64,000 bases of DNA from assembly GCF_002099425.1 (NCBI RefSeq), contig NW_018344001.1:6006501-6070500 (forward strand), given 5' to 3'. A program made the position numbers and the translations under genes. Shown in pieces: positions 45,235 through 56,935 of the stretch. This DNA comes from Phascolarctos cinereus. Taxonomy: Eukaryota > Chordata > Mammalia > Diprotodontia > Phascolarctidae. The notes below the pieces were generated by a model, which was not told where the DNA came from, did no database searches, and saw nothing but the letters and a program-made list of their open reading frames with translations. The first letter of the stretch is position 1. Every line of letters starts with the position of its first letter.

Positions 45235-45530
45235 TTTTCCTCTGGAGCTGGCTCTTACTGTCTCACCCAGGCTGGAAGTGCAATGATCACTCATAAGCCT
45301 GATGAGAGAGAAGCCTTGATCTACTCTCCAAACGGGGTGGGTTTGACCCTCATTGGCAGCCTGCTGGCCCCTAGCTCCTGGGGTTTACTTACCATATTGA
45401 TTCCAGATTGTTGTTATCTCCCTACCAGCTTAGTGTCACTGGAGTTCAGAATTCCCAAAGTCAAGTGTTCCACCAGCCTCAATGTCCCTGGTAGTAGGGA
45501 CTACAGAACTAACTCTAACCCCCATGCTTG
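45235..45530 (-). pseudogene. RN7SL (pseudogene): 7SL (SRP) RNA retropseudogene
   Basis: Read on the plus strand it follows the reverse complement of 7SL RNA in order: tctcacccaggctgg-aagtgca, a gatcactcat block, ggtgggtttgacc, the ggcagcctgctggccccta region, accatattgattcc, gcttagtg, ggagttcagaattccc, ccaccagcctcaatg and ggtagtagggactacag. Both the Alu-like ends and the central S domain are represented, so this is a nearly full-length 7SL copy, not an Alu. The T-rich stretch at 45215-45240 is its A tail. A near-duplicate gctttatttgt / gctttgtttgt at 45212-45222 and 45538-45548 fits a target-site duplication. It is diverged and not expected to be a functional SRP RNA. Confidence 0.85.
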
Positions 45531-45604
45531 GAGCACTGCTTTGTTTGTGAATGGGACAGCACTTCCAAAAACCAAAACCAAAAACAAAAAACAAGGAAAA
45601 ATAA

Positions 45605-45870
45605 ACATTGTCTTTCATTAGACTGTGAGCCCTCTGAGAGGAGAGATTATCTTTTGCCTTTTTTTGTATTTCCAGTACAGTGCCTGGCACTGAGAAAAGA
45701 ACTGATTGTAAAAACAAAAAAAATAATGTGGTAAGCCAATCTAATGAACATTTATTAAGCACCTACTATGTTCCAGGCACTGTGCTAAGCACTGGGGATA
45801 CAATTAATAAAAAGGAAGACAGTCCCTGACCTTATAATCTAATGGATTGTTAGAATCTAAGCCAACCCAT
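45605..45870. mobile_element. L2 tails, sense then antisense
   Basis: 45605-45715 is sense ('tagactgtgagccctctgag', 'cagtgcctggcactgagaaa'). 45735-45870 is antisense ('aacatttattaagcacctac', 'ccaggcactgtgctaagcac'). Confidence 0.75.
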
Positions 45871-46639
45871 TAATTCCTGTGAAAGTTTTCCTACCCCCAT
45901 TGCACATTAAAATTATGACTAACTTACTCAGGTTACTGACTATCAATTCAAAAAGGCCATGGCCGTATGAAGACAATGCCAGAAAGGCTAAAACCACAAT
46001 GAGATGAGGCTTTCAATAAATACCAAGGTCAGCCACACAAACACACAGAAAGGTTCCTTTTGTTGGAAACAGATATTGGCTGGGAGAGGAAGAACAAAAC
46101 AAAAATGATGCCAATGCAATGCATCAAAATGATGGAGGCCTCCTTAAAAATGGACTTCCAAGAATCAATGAGGCTAAGATCAGAATGGGATATTTAAGGG
46201 GCCACAAATGAAGATGGAAGGTAAACATTTTGAAGGACAGTTGAATGATGCTGAAGCATAGATTCTTTTAACAAGTCATCCAAAGGTGTTTGAGAATCCA
46301 AAAGGCCGAGTTACCAAGAAGTTGTCAATGATTCTCTTCAAATCTAGAAGGTGGAATATGTCACAAGAGCTCTATTCTTTGAATTCATATTTGGATTTCT
46401 TCCCAGAAAACCTAGGGACCGTCAGGGACTAGCACAAGCAAAGCTTGCAATCAAGAAATCTCCACAATGGCAGAGTGGAGTCCGACCATTCTGGCTTCAT
46501 GAAGGAAGGAAATTACCTTCAGATTTCAGATTAAGACCACTATTGGACACCAATGATGGGCATTCCTCAGGTCAACTACAACAATATTTAGTTGGGAGTC
46601 GGGGCTGGGGAAGTGTTTTTCCTGTAGAAATAATTGGTA

Positions 46640-46830
46640 TGTGGTGGGTAGAATGCTGGACTTGGAATTGGGCAGGCCTGAGGTCCAGCCTGGCTTCTGG
46701 CTCTTACTTGATTTTTGCTCTGGGGGTGAGTTACTTCACCTCTTAGTTTCCTCATTTGTAAGATGAGGTGTTTGGACTATCTGACCTTTGAGGCTCCTTT
46801 CTGTCCTAAATCTATAATCCTATCATTGAA
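46640..46830 (+). mobile_element. MIR-type SINE
   Basis: It shows 'ttagtttcctcatttgtaag' and 'gaggctcctttctgtcctaa'. Confidence 0.65.
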
Positions 46831-46929
46831 ATGCATTCATGAAACATTTACAAGGTAATGAGAAATCATCAGTACCTATAATTTACATGAGTCAAATGAG
46901 CACAATCTTGTTTGGTAAAACATAATTTT

Positions 46930-47165
46930 ATCAGGTGTTGGACCTCGAGGCAGAAAGACTTGAGTTCAAATCTAGCCTTAGATACATACTAGTTGAGTGA
47001 CCCTTGACAAGTCACTTAGCCTCTCTCTCAGCTTCATTTTCCTCATCTATAAAATAAGGATGATAATAGCAGATGCTTTTCAGGACTGTTGTGATGATAA
47101 AGTGAGAATACTTGTAAAGTGATTTGTAAACCTTAAAGCATGATATAAATGCTATTATAATTATT
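46930..47165 (+). mobile_element. Marsupial/MIR-type SINE
   Basis: It shows 'aagacttgagttcaaatcta', 'ttgagtgacccttgacaagt' and 'gatttgtaaaccttaaagca'. Confidence 0.75.
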
Positions 47166-47319
47166 ATTTTAAATATAAAACCATGTTTTCCATGAAATTA
47201 GTAGGTCATAGACAAAATTTGAAGCCATATTTGAAATCAGCACTAAAAAGACAGGATTTCACTTAGTTTTGTGGGTGTAAGAAATATTTTGGTTGTTGTC
47301 TGATGTAATAATAGTCACA

Positions 47320-47745
47320 TTCTTATAGTACTTGAAAGTTTACAAGTAGAGGCAGGTAGTACAAGTATTACTATGCATATTTCATAGTTGAGGAAACCGA
47401 GTCTCTGAGAATTTAAGTGGCCTGCCCACCATCACACAGTCAAGTGTTTAAGGAACGATTTAAATCCCAAGTCTCTTCACTCTAAAGTCCAATGCTTTAT
47501 CTACTAGGATAGGATGGAGGAAGTTTAGACTTGTGAATTCACCTATACAGGGACCTCCTTGTATGGAAAATCCTTCTAGCAATGCAGATAGACAACTAAT
47601 ATATTACTTATCGTTTTAGAGTTTTGTGGGCCACTGAGACACTGTGTGTCTAGGTCACTCAGTATGTCAGAAGCAGCATTTGAACCCAGGATTTCTTTAC
47701 TCTGAGGCCAGTTCTCTAACCCTTGTACCATGCTACCTCTCACAT
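47320..47745 (-). mobile_element. Two antisense MIR-type SINE fragments
   Basis: 47320-47520 ends in 'tgctttatctactaggatag'. 47625-47745 has 'aagcagcatttgaacccagg' and 'ccttgtaccatgctacctct'. Confidence 0.65.
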
Positions 47746-47759
47746 AAAGTAATACAAAG

Positions 47760-48500
47760 TAATTTTACAAGGAAGAGAACACTTATTGGAGGAATGAGGG
47801 GGTGGCACCTCACCAATACACTGAAGGAAGCTAAGGTTTTGAAGAGGCAGCAGTGAGGAGGGAAAGCATTCCAGAAATGGGGAAGCACTTTTACAAAGCA
47901 TGGAGAGTGAGAGCTGGAAGGCCATGACCAAACAACCATTAGTAGATCACCTTGGCTGGGATGGAGAAAGCACAAAGAATGTGGAAAAATAACTGGAAGC
48001 CATACTGTGCATCAGACTGAGGATTTTAATTTCATTTTGCCAGCAGTAGGGAGTCACTGGAGATTTTTTGGTAGGGGAGAGACAGGGTAATATCTGTGTT
48101 TTTGGAATATCAAAATGGTACCTGGGTGGAGGGCAGATTCGAAAGGGGAGGGTATGGAAGCAAGGAGACCAATTAGAAGGTTATTTCAATAGTCTGCATG
48201 AGTGCCTGGCATAGGATAAAAGTTGTGTGAGTCAAGAGAAGGAGATAGATGTGAGAGATGTTGAAGAGCTAGGATCAAGAAGATTCAGCCACTGATTGGA
48301 TATGGGAGTGAGAAGGAAGGAAAAGTCAGGCATGACTCCAAGTCAGCAAACCCCTGGAGAAATCACTGGAAGGATAGTGCTACCTTCAAGAGAAGGTGGG
48401 AAAATTAAAGCAGGGATGGACTTGCGGGGGCGGGGGGGGGAAGACAGCAAGTCTGTTTTGAATATGCTGAGCTTCATAGCTTGGGCTTGACATTATGATT
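47760..48500 (-). mobile_element. L2 LINE, ORF2 end and 3' region
   Basis: The plus strand is the reverse complement of L2: 'gaaagcattccagaaatggg', 'gggagtcactggagattttt', 'ttatttcaatagtctgcatg' (antisense of LDYCN...), 'gcatgactccaagtcag'. Confidence 0.65.
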
Positions 48501-48959
48501 TCCAATCCCACAATATGGAGGTGAGTGCCAGTCCACCCCATAATGACTCAGCTTTTTACTAGGGTCCCCCAGAACTGGGTGAGGGAGTTTCTCCTGGGTA
48601 ACATATATGCTAGGCTTATAAGGATGGGCAGGATCTCGGCAGATGGAGGAAGGCAGAGTGGGAGTGTAAAGGGGGAAGGGAGGAAGGGAAGGTCGTTCCA
48701 GGAAGGAAAGAAAGTACAGGAAATTACCAGCTTAGAAAAGCACATATCTCCAAATGATGAGTAAAGATCTCTAAATCCTCGGGTTTAGGGAGCCTCAAAG
48801 TCTCACAGACAGAAAAACTCCCTCATTTTTAAGGCCTTTAGGAACACTGATCCTTTTTGTCATCAGCACCTTTCTATGGTTTCAAAGAAAAAGTATTTTG
48901 GCTGTTTGTGCTCGGGAGTTCAATGACTGGCTTGTAGTTTTCTTCTCTACCTTAACCCC

Positions 48960-49435
48960 TTATGCTGGGGGATGTCCCCTCCAACAGTGGGACATCTCCA
49001 TTCTTGGATCTCCTCACTTCCCATAACCTATTCCTCCATTTCACCGCAGCCACTGAAGGGAAGGTCCTACCCTGTTATTGCTATCATCCACACTTTTTCC
49101 ACTTCTGGGATCGAAAATTTGGAAGCTCCTTTATCTAACCAGAACTTCCTCTCATTCCATCTCTCCCTGTGCCTTGCTCCCCCCCTCCTGAGTCCCTCAC
49201 TGTGGCCTCCAGTCTTACCACACCCTCAGTACTGCCCAATGACCACCATCTTGGTCCTGGTCTGCAGCACTTCTCACCCAGACTATTACAGCAACCTCCC
49301 CACCCAAATGCTCTCCTCACCTCATCTCTTTCTTCTTCAACCCACAACCTGCAAAAGGATATTTATGAAGCATACATCTGACCAGTCATTCCTTTGTTTA
49401 ATAAACTCTAATGGTTCGTTATTAACTCTAGGATC
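48960..49435 (+). mobile_element. L2 LINE, ORF2 end and 3' region
   Basis: It shows 'cacccagactattacagcaa' (DYYSNL), 'catacatctgaccagtcatt' and 'taatggttcgttattaactc', in L2 order. Confidence 0.72.
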
Positions 49436-49449
49436 AATGAATTTGTCAG

Positions 49450-49865
49450 CCAATATGCATTTATTAAGTATTTACCATTATACCAGAAACTGTGTTAAGA
49501 GCTGGAGATAGGAGGATAGTAACAAAGACTCAGGGAGTTCCTGTTTTAAAGGAGAAGACAAGAAATAATGAGATTGATACAACATACAGACAGATTAGAC
49601 AGGTCGTGATCTTGGAGAAGAAGGCACAGCTGCTGAAGGGAACAGGAAGGGCCTCATGCAGAAGGTGAGATACGAGTTAAGACTGAGGGAAACCGGGAGA
49701 GCTAAGAGGTAGAAGTGAAGGAGAATATTCCAGGACTGGGGGGACAGAGTCATGAGATGGAGGAATGTTTGAGGAACAAATAGGTGATTCCAAGTCAAGC
49801 TCTGTGATGTCATTGGTCCTCTTTGAGAACTGAGGACCACCACCACTACCACCAACGATTGTTGC
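49450..49865 (-). mobile_element. L2 3' end, followed by a SINE-like tail
   Basis: Antisense 'gcatttattaagtatttacc', 'aatattccaggactgggggg'. 49796-49865 ('gatgtcattggtcctctttg', 'gaggaccaccaccactacca') resembles a marsupial SINE 3' tail and may be a separate plus-strand piece. Confidence 0.6.
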
Positions 49866-50029
49866 TGAATTATAGAGTGGGTGGGAGCTAGTAAAATGTA
49901 AAAAGACTGGGATTTTTTTTTATTATACTATGTTATGGAAATACTTGTTTTATTCCACAAATTAAAATTTTTATTCCTTAAATTAAAAATTAAAAGTTAA
50001 AAATAAAAAAAAAATAATTTTTTTAAATT

Positions 50030-50400
50030 GGGAAAAGGTTGGAAGGGGCCAGGCTCCAAAGAGTTTGAAATGACAGAGGATTTTCCATTTGTTCCTGGAG
50101 GTACTAGGAAGCCACTGGGCCTCATCAAGCTGGGTGGCAGGAAACAACATGGTTAGATTTATACCGTAGAAAATCGCTTTGGCAACTGTATAGACTGGAT
50201 TGAAGTGGGGGAGTGACTTAAGTCTGGGAGAACAATGAGAAAGTATTGCAGTTGAACGAGTGAGAGGTGAGGAGGGTCTTGTGCTCAGATGGTGACTGTG
50301 TGCATGGAGAGGAGGGGAGGCATAGGAGAGATGGCGTGAAGGCAGAGAAGACAAGATCTGGCAATATATTAGATATGTGGGATGAGCGACCAAATATAGA
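50030..50400 (-). mobile_element. L2 3' region
   Basis: Antisense 'aggtactaggaagccactgg', 'cgctttggcaactgtataga', 'agtattgcagttgaacgagt'. Confidence 0.6.
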
Positions 50401-50615
50401 CTCTTCTGCTTGGCATTGAAAGCTTTCCAACCTACTTTCCCAAGCTTATTACACATTGTTCCATTTCATGCACTCTCTGGCCCATCCAAATGGGCATTCT
50501 TGCTGTTCCTCACACTACACTCCATCTCTGATCTTCACGACCTTCAGCCGGCTGTCCCCTAGGACTGTAATGTTCTTCCTCCCTTAATAAATGTGTTGAA
50601 TGAATGAATGAACTG
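50401..50615 (+). mobile_element. L2 3' region
   Basis: It shows 'gcattgaaagctttccaacc', 'gggcattcttgctgttcctc' and the 'tgaatgaatgaatg' end. Confidence 0.68.
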
Positions 50616-50715
50616 GGTTTGAATCCTGGCTCTACCATTTACTACTAGTGTGATCTTGTAATCTTCACATGTCTAGATCTCAGTTTCCTGATCTGTAAAA
50701 TGTCGGAATTTTCCG
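50616..50715 (+). mobile_element. MIR fragment
   Basis: It shows 'gggtttgaatcctggctcta', 'cagtttcctgatctgtaaaa'. Confidence 0.65.
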
Positions 50716-51124
50716 TAGTCCCAGGAAGTTCCAGGGGAACACTGAAGGACTCTGCCATCCCTAAATCTATGGCATTACGGTCCCAAGATCCCCAGGAGAG
50801 AAACCAAAATCCTTTGTTCCTGAGCTCTCATTTTACAGAGAGAGAACAATTACCATTATCTCAAAGACTTTTTCATTCATTGAGTTCATTCTTTCAGGTT
50901 ATTGCCCAAATACTGTGAGTGAGCAGCGAGGAATTGGGGACACAGACGTCTAAGCGCCTTTTATCCCCTGGGTTTAAAGTAAATCACTTCTGAACATGCT
51001 AGTGGAAGGGGGGAAAATTACCTCCAAATGCAACTGACTCAGCTTTGCGGAATTTTTTTTTGGTCAAAACATATCAGTGGGTGCTCTAATAAGGAACCAA
51101 ACTGTCATAGGGATATCTGGCATT

Positions 51125-51410
51125 AAGCTTTTCTCTTAATAAGATCTTGCATTGATTTACAAACATTCTAAGATTTGCAAAGAGTTTTGCAAATATTACC
51201 TCATTTGATGATCCTTATAACAAAGGTAGCAGGTAGGTGATATTATCATTTCTATTTAACACATGGGGAAACTGAGATAGACAAGAGGTTGAGTGACTTG
51301 CTTAGGGTCACACACCTAGAAGTGTCTGAGGCCACATTTGAATTCAGATCTTTTGGACTCCAGGTAAGACATCGCATGTACTGCACCACCTGGCTCCTTC
51401 TAGAGACTAG
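51125..51410 (-). mobile_element. Marsupial/MIR-type SINE, nearly complete
   Basis: Plus strand from 'cattctaagatttgcaaaga' through 'acatggggaaactgagatag' to 'tactgcaccacctggctcct'. Confidence 0.78.
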
Positions 51411-51514
51411 TCTATAATAGACTTACTCATCCATATCTCCAGATATATGTCGGTGTGTGTGTTGTCTCTCTGTGTGTGTGCCTGCCTGGGTATACACTGC
51501 CCAAGGGGTTTTTT

Positions 51515-52190
51515 CCCCTAAATCAGAGGCTTGATCATGTTGCCCCCTGCTCAACGAGCCCTAGTGGCTTCCTATTACATCTGGGACCAAATATCAAGTC
51601 ATATATTTAAAGTCATTTACAATTCTTCATAATCCGACCCTTTCCTAATCCTTCAGCTGTCTTACACTTTACATTTTAGCAATAATGGCCCAACTGCTGT
51701 TCCTCAAATTTGACACTCCAACTCCAGGCTCAGTCCTCTGCCACTGACTTCCCCCCAAGCCTAGGATGCTATGTCCCCTCACCTCTGCCTCTTTTTATCT
51801 CTGGGAAGGAAGACGTGACCCCATGGAGTGTCTTCCCCACCTTGTCTCCTCTCTTCACCTCCTGGAGCTAGAACCAGGTTGCTGGAATGCTCATGTAACT
51901 TGGCTGAGGTGAGATTTACTAACTCTATTTCTCTTGGTGAGATAGAGGATCACCAAGCCTTCCCAGGGTCCTTGCTACTGCTTCCTAAGGCCCTCTGGGC
52001 CTTCCCATCTGCTCTGCTCCTGGGACCTGCAGACTCCCTGCAAAATCATCTGATCTGTTGACTTAACCTAAGGATGTCTCTGTGTGATCTCTCCAATTAG
52101 AATGGGCGCTGTAGCCATCTTCCTTTTTTCTGTTTGTACCTCCAGCACTTGGCATAGTGCCTGGCACACAGTAAGCACTTAATTTTTTTT
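51515..52190 (+). mobile_element. L2 LINE 3' region
   Basis: It shows 'gaggcttgatcatgttgccc', 'tagtggcttcctattacatc' and the tail 'tagtgcctggcacacagtaa'. Confidence 0.75.
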
Positions 52191-52317
52191 TTAATTTATT
52201 CATTCATTCACTTACTCATTCAAGAATGGAAGCTATTCTATTTACCAAATTAGCTAACCTCTGTAAAAACATTTAGAAACAAGAAAACTATGATTTAAAA
52301 AATGGAATCACAGATTT

Positions 52318-52490
52318 CATAGATTTCACAAAATCATAGTTTTCAAGCTAGGAGGGGCCTTTGAGGCTATCTAGTTCAATCCCCTCACTTTATAGATGAG
52401 GAGACTGAGGCTAGAAGTGACTGGCCTAGGCTCACACAGCTAGTAACTGTTTGATCACAGGTCTTCCTGACTCTAAGTCCATCACTAGGA
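52318..52490 (-). mobile_element. MIR-type SINE
   Basis: Plus strand 'tgaggctatctagttcaatc', 'tatagatgaggagactgagg'. Confidence 0.7.
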
Positions 52491-52751
52491 ACCTCAGCAA
52501 AATTCCTCATCTGGTCAAATTCATTCCCACAAGGAAGCCCTTCCAAAGTCTCCATGCCAAGAAGACAACTTGCCTCTTGTTGAGGCCCTCCACAAAAGGG
52601 TACCCACCACTGTGCATTGTGAATTACCTTTTTCAGTTTCCTTGTTTGTTAAATGAGAGGGTTGAAATGGATGGCCCTGGTTCTGGGATACTGTGGTCTC
52701 TTAAGTACATTCCAATTTTTAAGAAGTTCTACAGCTCTACCAAGTGATTTG

Positions 52752-52895
52752 GGATTTCAAGCTGGAAGGTACTTCAAAGGTCCAACCCCCTCATTTTACA
52801 GATGAGGAAACTGAGCCCCACGGAGATTGTGACTTCTCCAGGTCAGAGGTAGCATTTGAACCCTGGTCCTCATCATTCCCCTGTACCATGTTGCA
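52752..52895 (-). mobile_element. MIR-type SINE
   Basis: Plus strand 'ttttacagatgaggaaactg', 'gcatttgaaccctggtcctc'. A short sense MIR tail precedes it at 52625-52700. Confidence 0.7.
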
Positions 52896-53644
52896 TTCTG
52901 GGACACTTTAGAAAGTGGAATTCAGGGTCTCTGAATCTTAGATCCAAAGCTAGGACCCATAAGGGAGAACTCTACATCTCAAACACAACTTCTAATAAGG
53001 CCTCAAAGCCCCTGCATCTCTTAGGACCCAGAAAAGAGTGATTCCTCTATCTAACTTTTCCCTTGACAACAGAAACAACAGGCTGACCTCTGCTTGATTA
53101 TGCCTTGGCATTCACTGGATGTAGGCAGCTATTCAAATCAAAAAGCCCAAGTGTGATAATGGAAATCAAAGACCTACCCCGTGAATGAGTGTGCCAAAGT
53201 TGAGTTATCAAATCGATTCAAAAGCTCCTAAGTGAAAAATGTCTCTATAATCCATAATAAAAGAGCCAGGAATCAGACACTCAGTTTAAGCTATTTATAT
53301 ATCTAGCTTGACAATTCTGCACCTCCTAGCAGGTGCTATATTTCCATTAAATGCAAATACAGCAGCTTTTGTGACAGGGGAAAATGTCCTGCGATCCATC
53401 CTAGGATACATAGCTTTGTGATGGTGCGCCTATTTCTCTTGTAATTTGGTACCTAAAGACCATGCTGATCTTTCCACTTCTCTTTACACCATCAGAAGCA
53501 ACTGGAGTTTTATTGAAATTATTTCTGCTATTCTTCATGAAATTAAACAGCAAGTTAGAATCCTTCGGTTCATAGACTTCACCATCATTTGATTACCTTG
53601 GGCTCTTCCACCACACAAACTTCAGTTATCATTTATATAAAGGC

Positions 53645-53820
53645 ACACATATCTGGAGCTGGAAAGGGACTTTAGAAACCATCTGGCTCAACCCCTCATT
53701 TCACAGATAAGGAAACTGAGGCCCATAGAGGTTGTGATTTGCCTAAGATCGCACAGAGTGATGGAATTAGAATTTGAACAAAAAGCCTCTCACCCTCAAA
53801 GCCACTTCTTCCACCATTCC
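53645..53820 (-). mobile_element. MIR-type SINE
   Basis: Plus strand 'gagctggaaagggactttag', 'acagataaggaaactgaggc'. Confidence 0.72.
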
Positions 53821-55399
53821 ATACCATTTATTCTAAAGAAAGTCACAGATTTCAAGAACTAAAGCTGCAGTCTCAGTTACAGCCTCCTATTTTTAGAAGG
53901 AAGCACCTCTCCAGAGAGACAACTGCTTCTGCTTTCACAACGATGCTACTTTCTTTTATCCCAGTCACCAGGGACAGAAATGTCCATTGTGCTACCTGGT
54001 TCATTTCCTGTTTTCTTGTTAACATTTCAATGCCCACTTAGGGTCATCATAAACGAAGGCAAATGGAATAGAAAACTCATTGCAACCATTTGCCCCAGTG
54101 TTTTAAATGCCCATGTAGAAACTATTAAGAAAGAAAGTTGTTCTAGAATATGCTCTGGTTAAGACCTTTAAAAGGTAACTATCTCCAATCAGAAGTCATT
54201 GATAGCATGACTCTTACATGAACTGAAATCAACCTCAGAAATTATTCTTTCATGTCACCTGGGTTCTGTTCTGAGGAACTGAGGAGAAAATGCCAATAGC
54301 AAGACAGCATGAAGTGAGTCAAGTCAGTGGCTTAGACCACCTAGACAGTATTCATGCTGGCAGAAATGGTAATTAGGATGATGCGATCAATGGATTTTGC
54401 AAGCCATGTATAATAAGGTGGTCTTTATGAATATGCCTTATCCAAGGGAGACAAGGACAAAATTTTCCAAGGACAGGTTAGAATTAGTCCCCATCCTCCA
54501 TGAGAGCTTGGACATGTCCCTATCTATCAGCCCCTCACATGGAGACCTTGGTCCTCTGGAACACATCAGAAAGCCATCTATCTCTTCTTTAGGTCATTTT
54601 TAGAAGAAAACAATGTGGAGCTTTACTTATCTTCTCTTAGAAATTAGTACAAAATGCTGCCAGTACAGTACTCAGGACCTTAGCCCATCGGCAACAATAT
54701 AGGTAGTGCGAAGTCAACATTATGGGAAGTATACAGGCTGGTCATGCAAACAAGTGACTTCAGAGTATCTGGCAGGGAAGAGTGCTAAGGGGAGGGGTCC
54801 TATGCTACAAAACGAGCAAGAGAAGCCTTGAGACTAGATGATAATGAGGTGAACATAAATATAATAATAACATAATAAAATATTAGAGAAAGTCAAATCT
54901 TTGGGACTCTATTGTTGATGCATAATCAATTCTGATGAGTGAGGGTACACATACCATTTTACTTTGGTGGACAGAAATAGAAAGAGATTAAAAAAAGTTT
55001 TTATAAATTAAATGTTTCTTTGGCTTTCTTGCCCCACCCCTACTGCTACCCCAAGATATTTTTAGTTGAATATTGCAGAAAGAAAATTTAGGAAGTGGTG
55101 AAAAAAAGGAGACAAGAAAAAATAGGGTGGAAAGGGTGGGAGTTTCCTTGGGCCATTAATGAGAAATATTGGTTCAAAAGCAAATATGGCATTTAGAATT
55201 TTCTTGCTGCTATTTTAGCACCCCCAGTCTGTTCTCCCCCACAACAGGTCTCCCAGGGGCAGGGATGGTCCCCACATTCACTGAGGTCTTAAAAAAACCC
55301 TAAAACTAACAAACACCTTGGGTTGAAAACTAAAATCATGTTAAAAGTGACTGATGTTTATATCTCAGATCAAAATGGTGAATTCTAATACCACTCCCC

Positions 55400-55720
55400 A
55401 CACCACATACCACACATGCACACACACACATACCATGTACACACCACACATCACATACACATACCCCCACATATATCACATGCCACATATTATACATACA
55501 CCCCACAAATGACACACCACATACCTACATATACATATCATCTATCACACACATATTATACATACCATACATCACACTGCATATCACATGTCACACACGC
55601 GATATACCACACACATACATCACGTACATATCACAAATACTATACATACATACCACACGTATCACCCACCCCACATATCACGCGTACTACAGACACACCA
55701 AACATCACCCTCCCCCCACT
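55400..55720. repeat. Degenerate CA/CATA-rich repeat
   Basis: About 320 bp of broken CACATAC, CACACAT and CCACAT units. It gives a spurious His/Thr/Tyr-rich 119-residue frame and ends about 145 bp before the donor side of the 176-nt exon. Confidence 0.93.
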
Positions 55721-55866
55721 CACTATACATTACATATCCACCCATCCCCCACTCCCAACCTTAAGAACTTTCTAGAAACATTAAAACAGAGACTTGCGGA
55801 CCATACAACTACACTTTCCACTTTATCCAAACCTGGGGAGGGGTGCCACAGGGCAGGGATACTCAC

Positions 55867-56042
55867 CACAGGTGATGGAGAAAGAGCAATGTTGCCTATG
55901 GATGCCTTCAGCTCGTCAACGGTGGCTGCACTCTTGAGGATGTCTTTAGATTGCAAAGGCTTAATTTTAATATTAAACTTCTTGTGTGACTCTTCTTCCT
56001 CTTCTGATTCACTCGAAGAATAAAAGTGCTTTCCTTTGGTAG
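55867..56042 (-). CDS. SGIP1: SGIP1 exon with acidic/serine stretch (176 nt)
   Basis: The exon supplies two bases that complete Ser, then 58 codons from [17 protein letters not shown] to [12 protein letters not shown], ending in phase 0 at gtgagt. It holds a Ser/Glu cluster ([11 protein letters not shown]) that looks like a CK2-type phosphorylation region, a basic stretch ([13 protein letters not shown]) and [13 protein letters not shown], which all match SGIP1. The acceptor is not AG: the intron ends ...TGATCTAC, so the exon starts directly after AC, as in AT-AC introns. An AG acceptor 10 nt further in, after CTACCAAAG, would lose the SerThrLys junction and the frame. The exon is followed by a very long intron of about 19.9 kb. 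Confidence 0.95.
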
Positions 56043-56084
56043 GTAGATCACAGTTAAAGATAACACGACCCTGGGCTGTGTGCA

Positions 56085-56330
56085 ACGATGATAAAATAGG
56101 ATAATAGTAACACTTACCTTGTGGAGTTATTGTCAGGATCGAACGAGACAACACATGGAAAGTGTTTGGCCAGCCTTACAGCACTACATAAATACTGCTG
56201 CTGTTGGTTAGCAGAGATGGCACAGGAATGGAGAGGGAGCTGCTCTGGAAGCCAGGGAGACTTGGTCCCACCACAAACACGTTCTGGCTGTGTGACCCTG
56301 GGCAAGTCCTTGCTCTCTCATGCCCAAACT
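56085..56330 (+). mobile_element. MIR fragments in the AT-AC intron
   Basis: 56085-56205 is a MIR 3' part ('gtcaggatcgaacgagacaa', 'acagcactacataaatactg'). 56225-56330 is a SINE 5' part ('gctgtgtgaccctgggcaag'). Confidence 0.65.
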
Positions 56331-56935
56331 GACTTCCTAACGTTCTGAATTACAAAGAGAGTGGGGGCCAAGTTTCCTCATCTGGGAATTCCCCCTATCA
56401 ATGATGTCACAGGGCCAGTCCACATTCCTATCCCTATAATCTATTCATTCCCTTTCACTGTATCACAGAAGTAAGGATGGTGGATTTCAGGTGGCCATAT
56501 GATTTCCTTCTACTCATTTATCATTGTTGGGTCTCATGCTGATCACACACAGACACAGGACTGCCTGACTATACCAAAAGAGCAAGAGTGCTTAATAGGT
56601 GCCCTTATAGCCTAGGCTGTCTGCTCAGTGCCCAGTGTGCAGGGAGGGCACACTAGGGGAGCTGTTCCTGACAGGCATAAACAATCTGACAGCAGCTGTT
56701 TCTAGCAGAAGGGCCAAGATGGGAGCTTCACACAATCGTTTTTCAGCACACCCTTTTCCTTTGTAAACTCTCTTTTCTACAAATAGAACAAGGCGCGTGC
56801 CTACTAGTGAAGTGCCAAGCTGTCATCAAGTTAAGTCAGCAAGGATCTACTAAGCTCCTACTATGCATTGGAACTTAGCTTTGGTACTTTAGATGAAGGT
56901 AGAATTATTTTAGCAAGTTGGTAAAAGCCTAGAAT

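Larger units (their letters stand above)
35993..55866 (-). other. SGIP1: SGIP1 intron, 19.9 kb
   Basis: A GT-AG intron (gtgagt ... cttgcacttttag), the largest in the window. It is dominated by L2, MIR and marsupial SINE fragments, the 7SL retropseudogene at 45235-45530, and simple repeats at 36965, 39645, 43707 and 55400. Parts with little repeat signature include 36550-36960, 37180-37400, 40210-40980, 41880-42480, 45880-46620, 53050-53640 and 53830-55390. No additional SGIP1 exon was recognised. Confidence 0.92.

Noticed and set aside
45226-45621. 131-residue plus-strand frame, at first sight an Alu-like or unknown protein
   Set aside because: It is antisense to a 7SL RNA retropseudogene.
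48972-49511. 179-residue plus-strand frame
   Set aside because: It coincides with an L2 3' region in the plus orientation (DYYSNL-like block), not a host gene.
55416-55775. 119-residue His/Thr/Tyr-rich plus-strand frame
   Set aside because: It is a reading of the degenerate CA/CATA repeat.
56032-56042. AG acceptor (ccaaag) as start of the 176-nt exon
   Set aside because: Using it needs an upstream GT donor that restores Lys-Gly in frame; none exists at the 55-nt exon, whereas AT-AC ends fit exactly.
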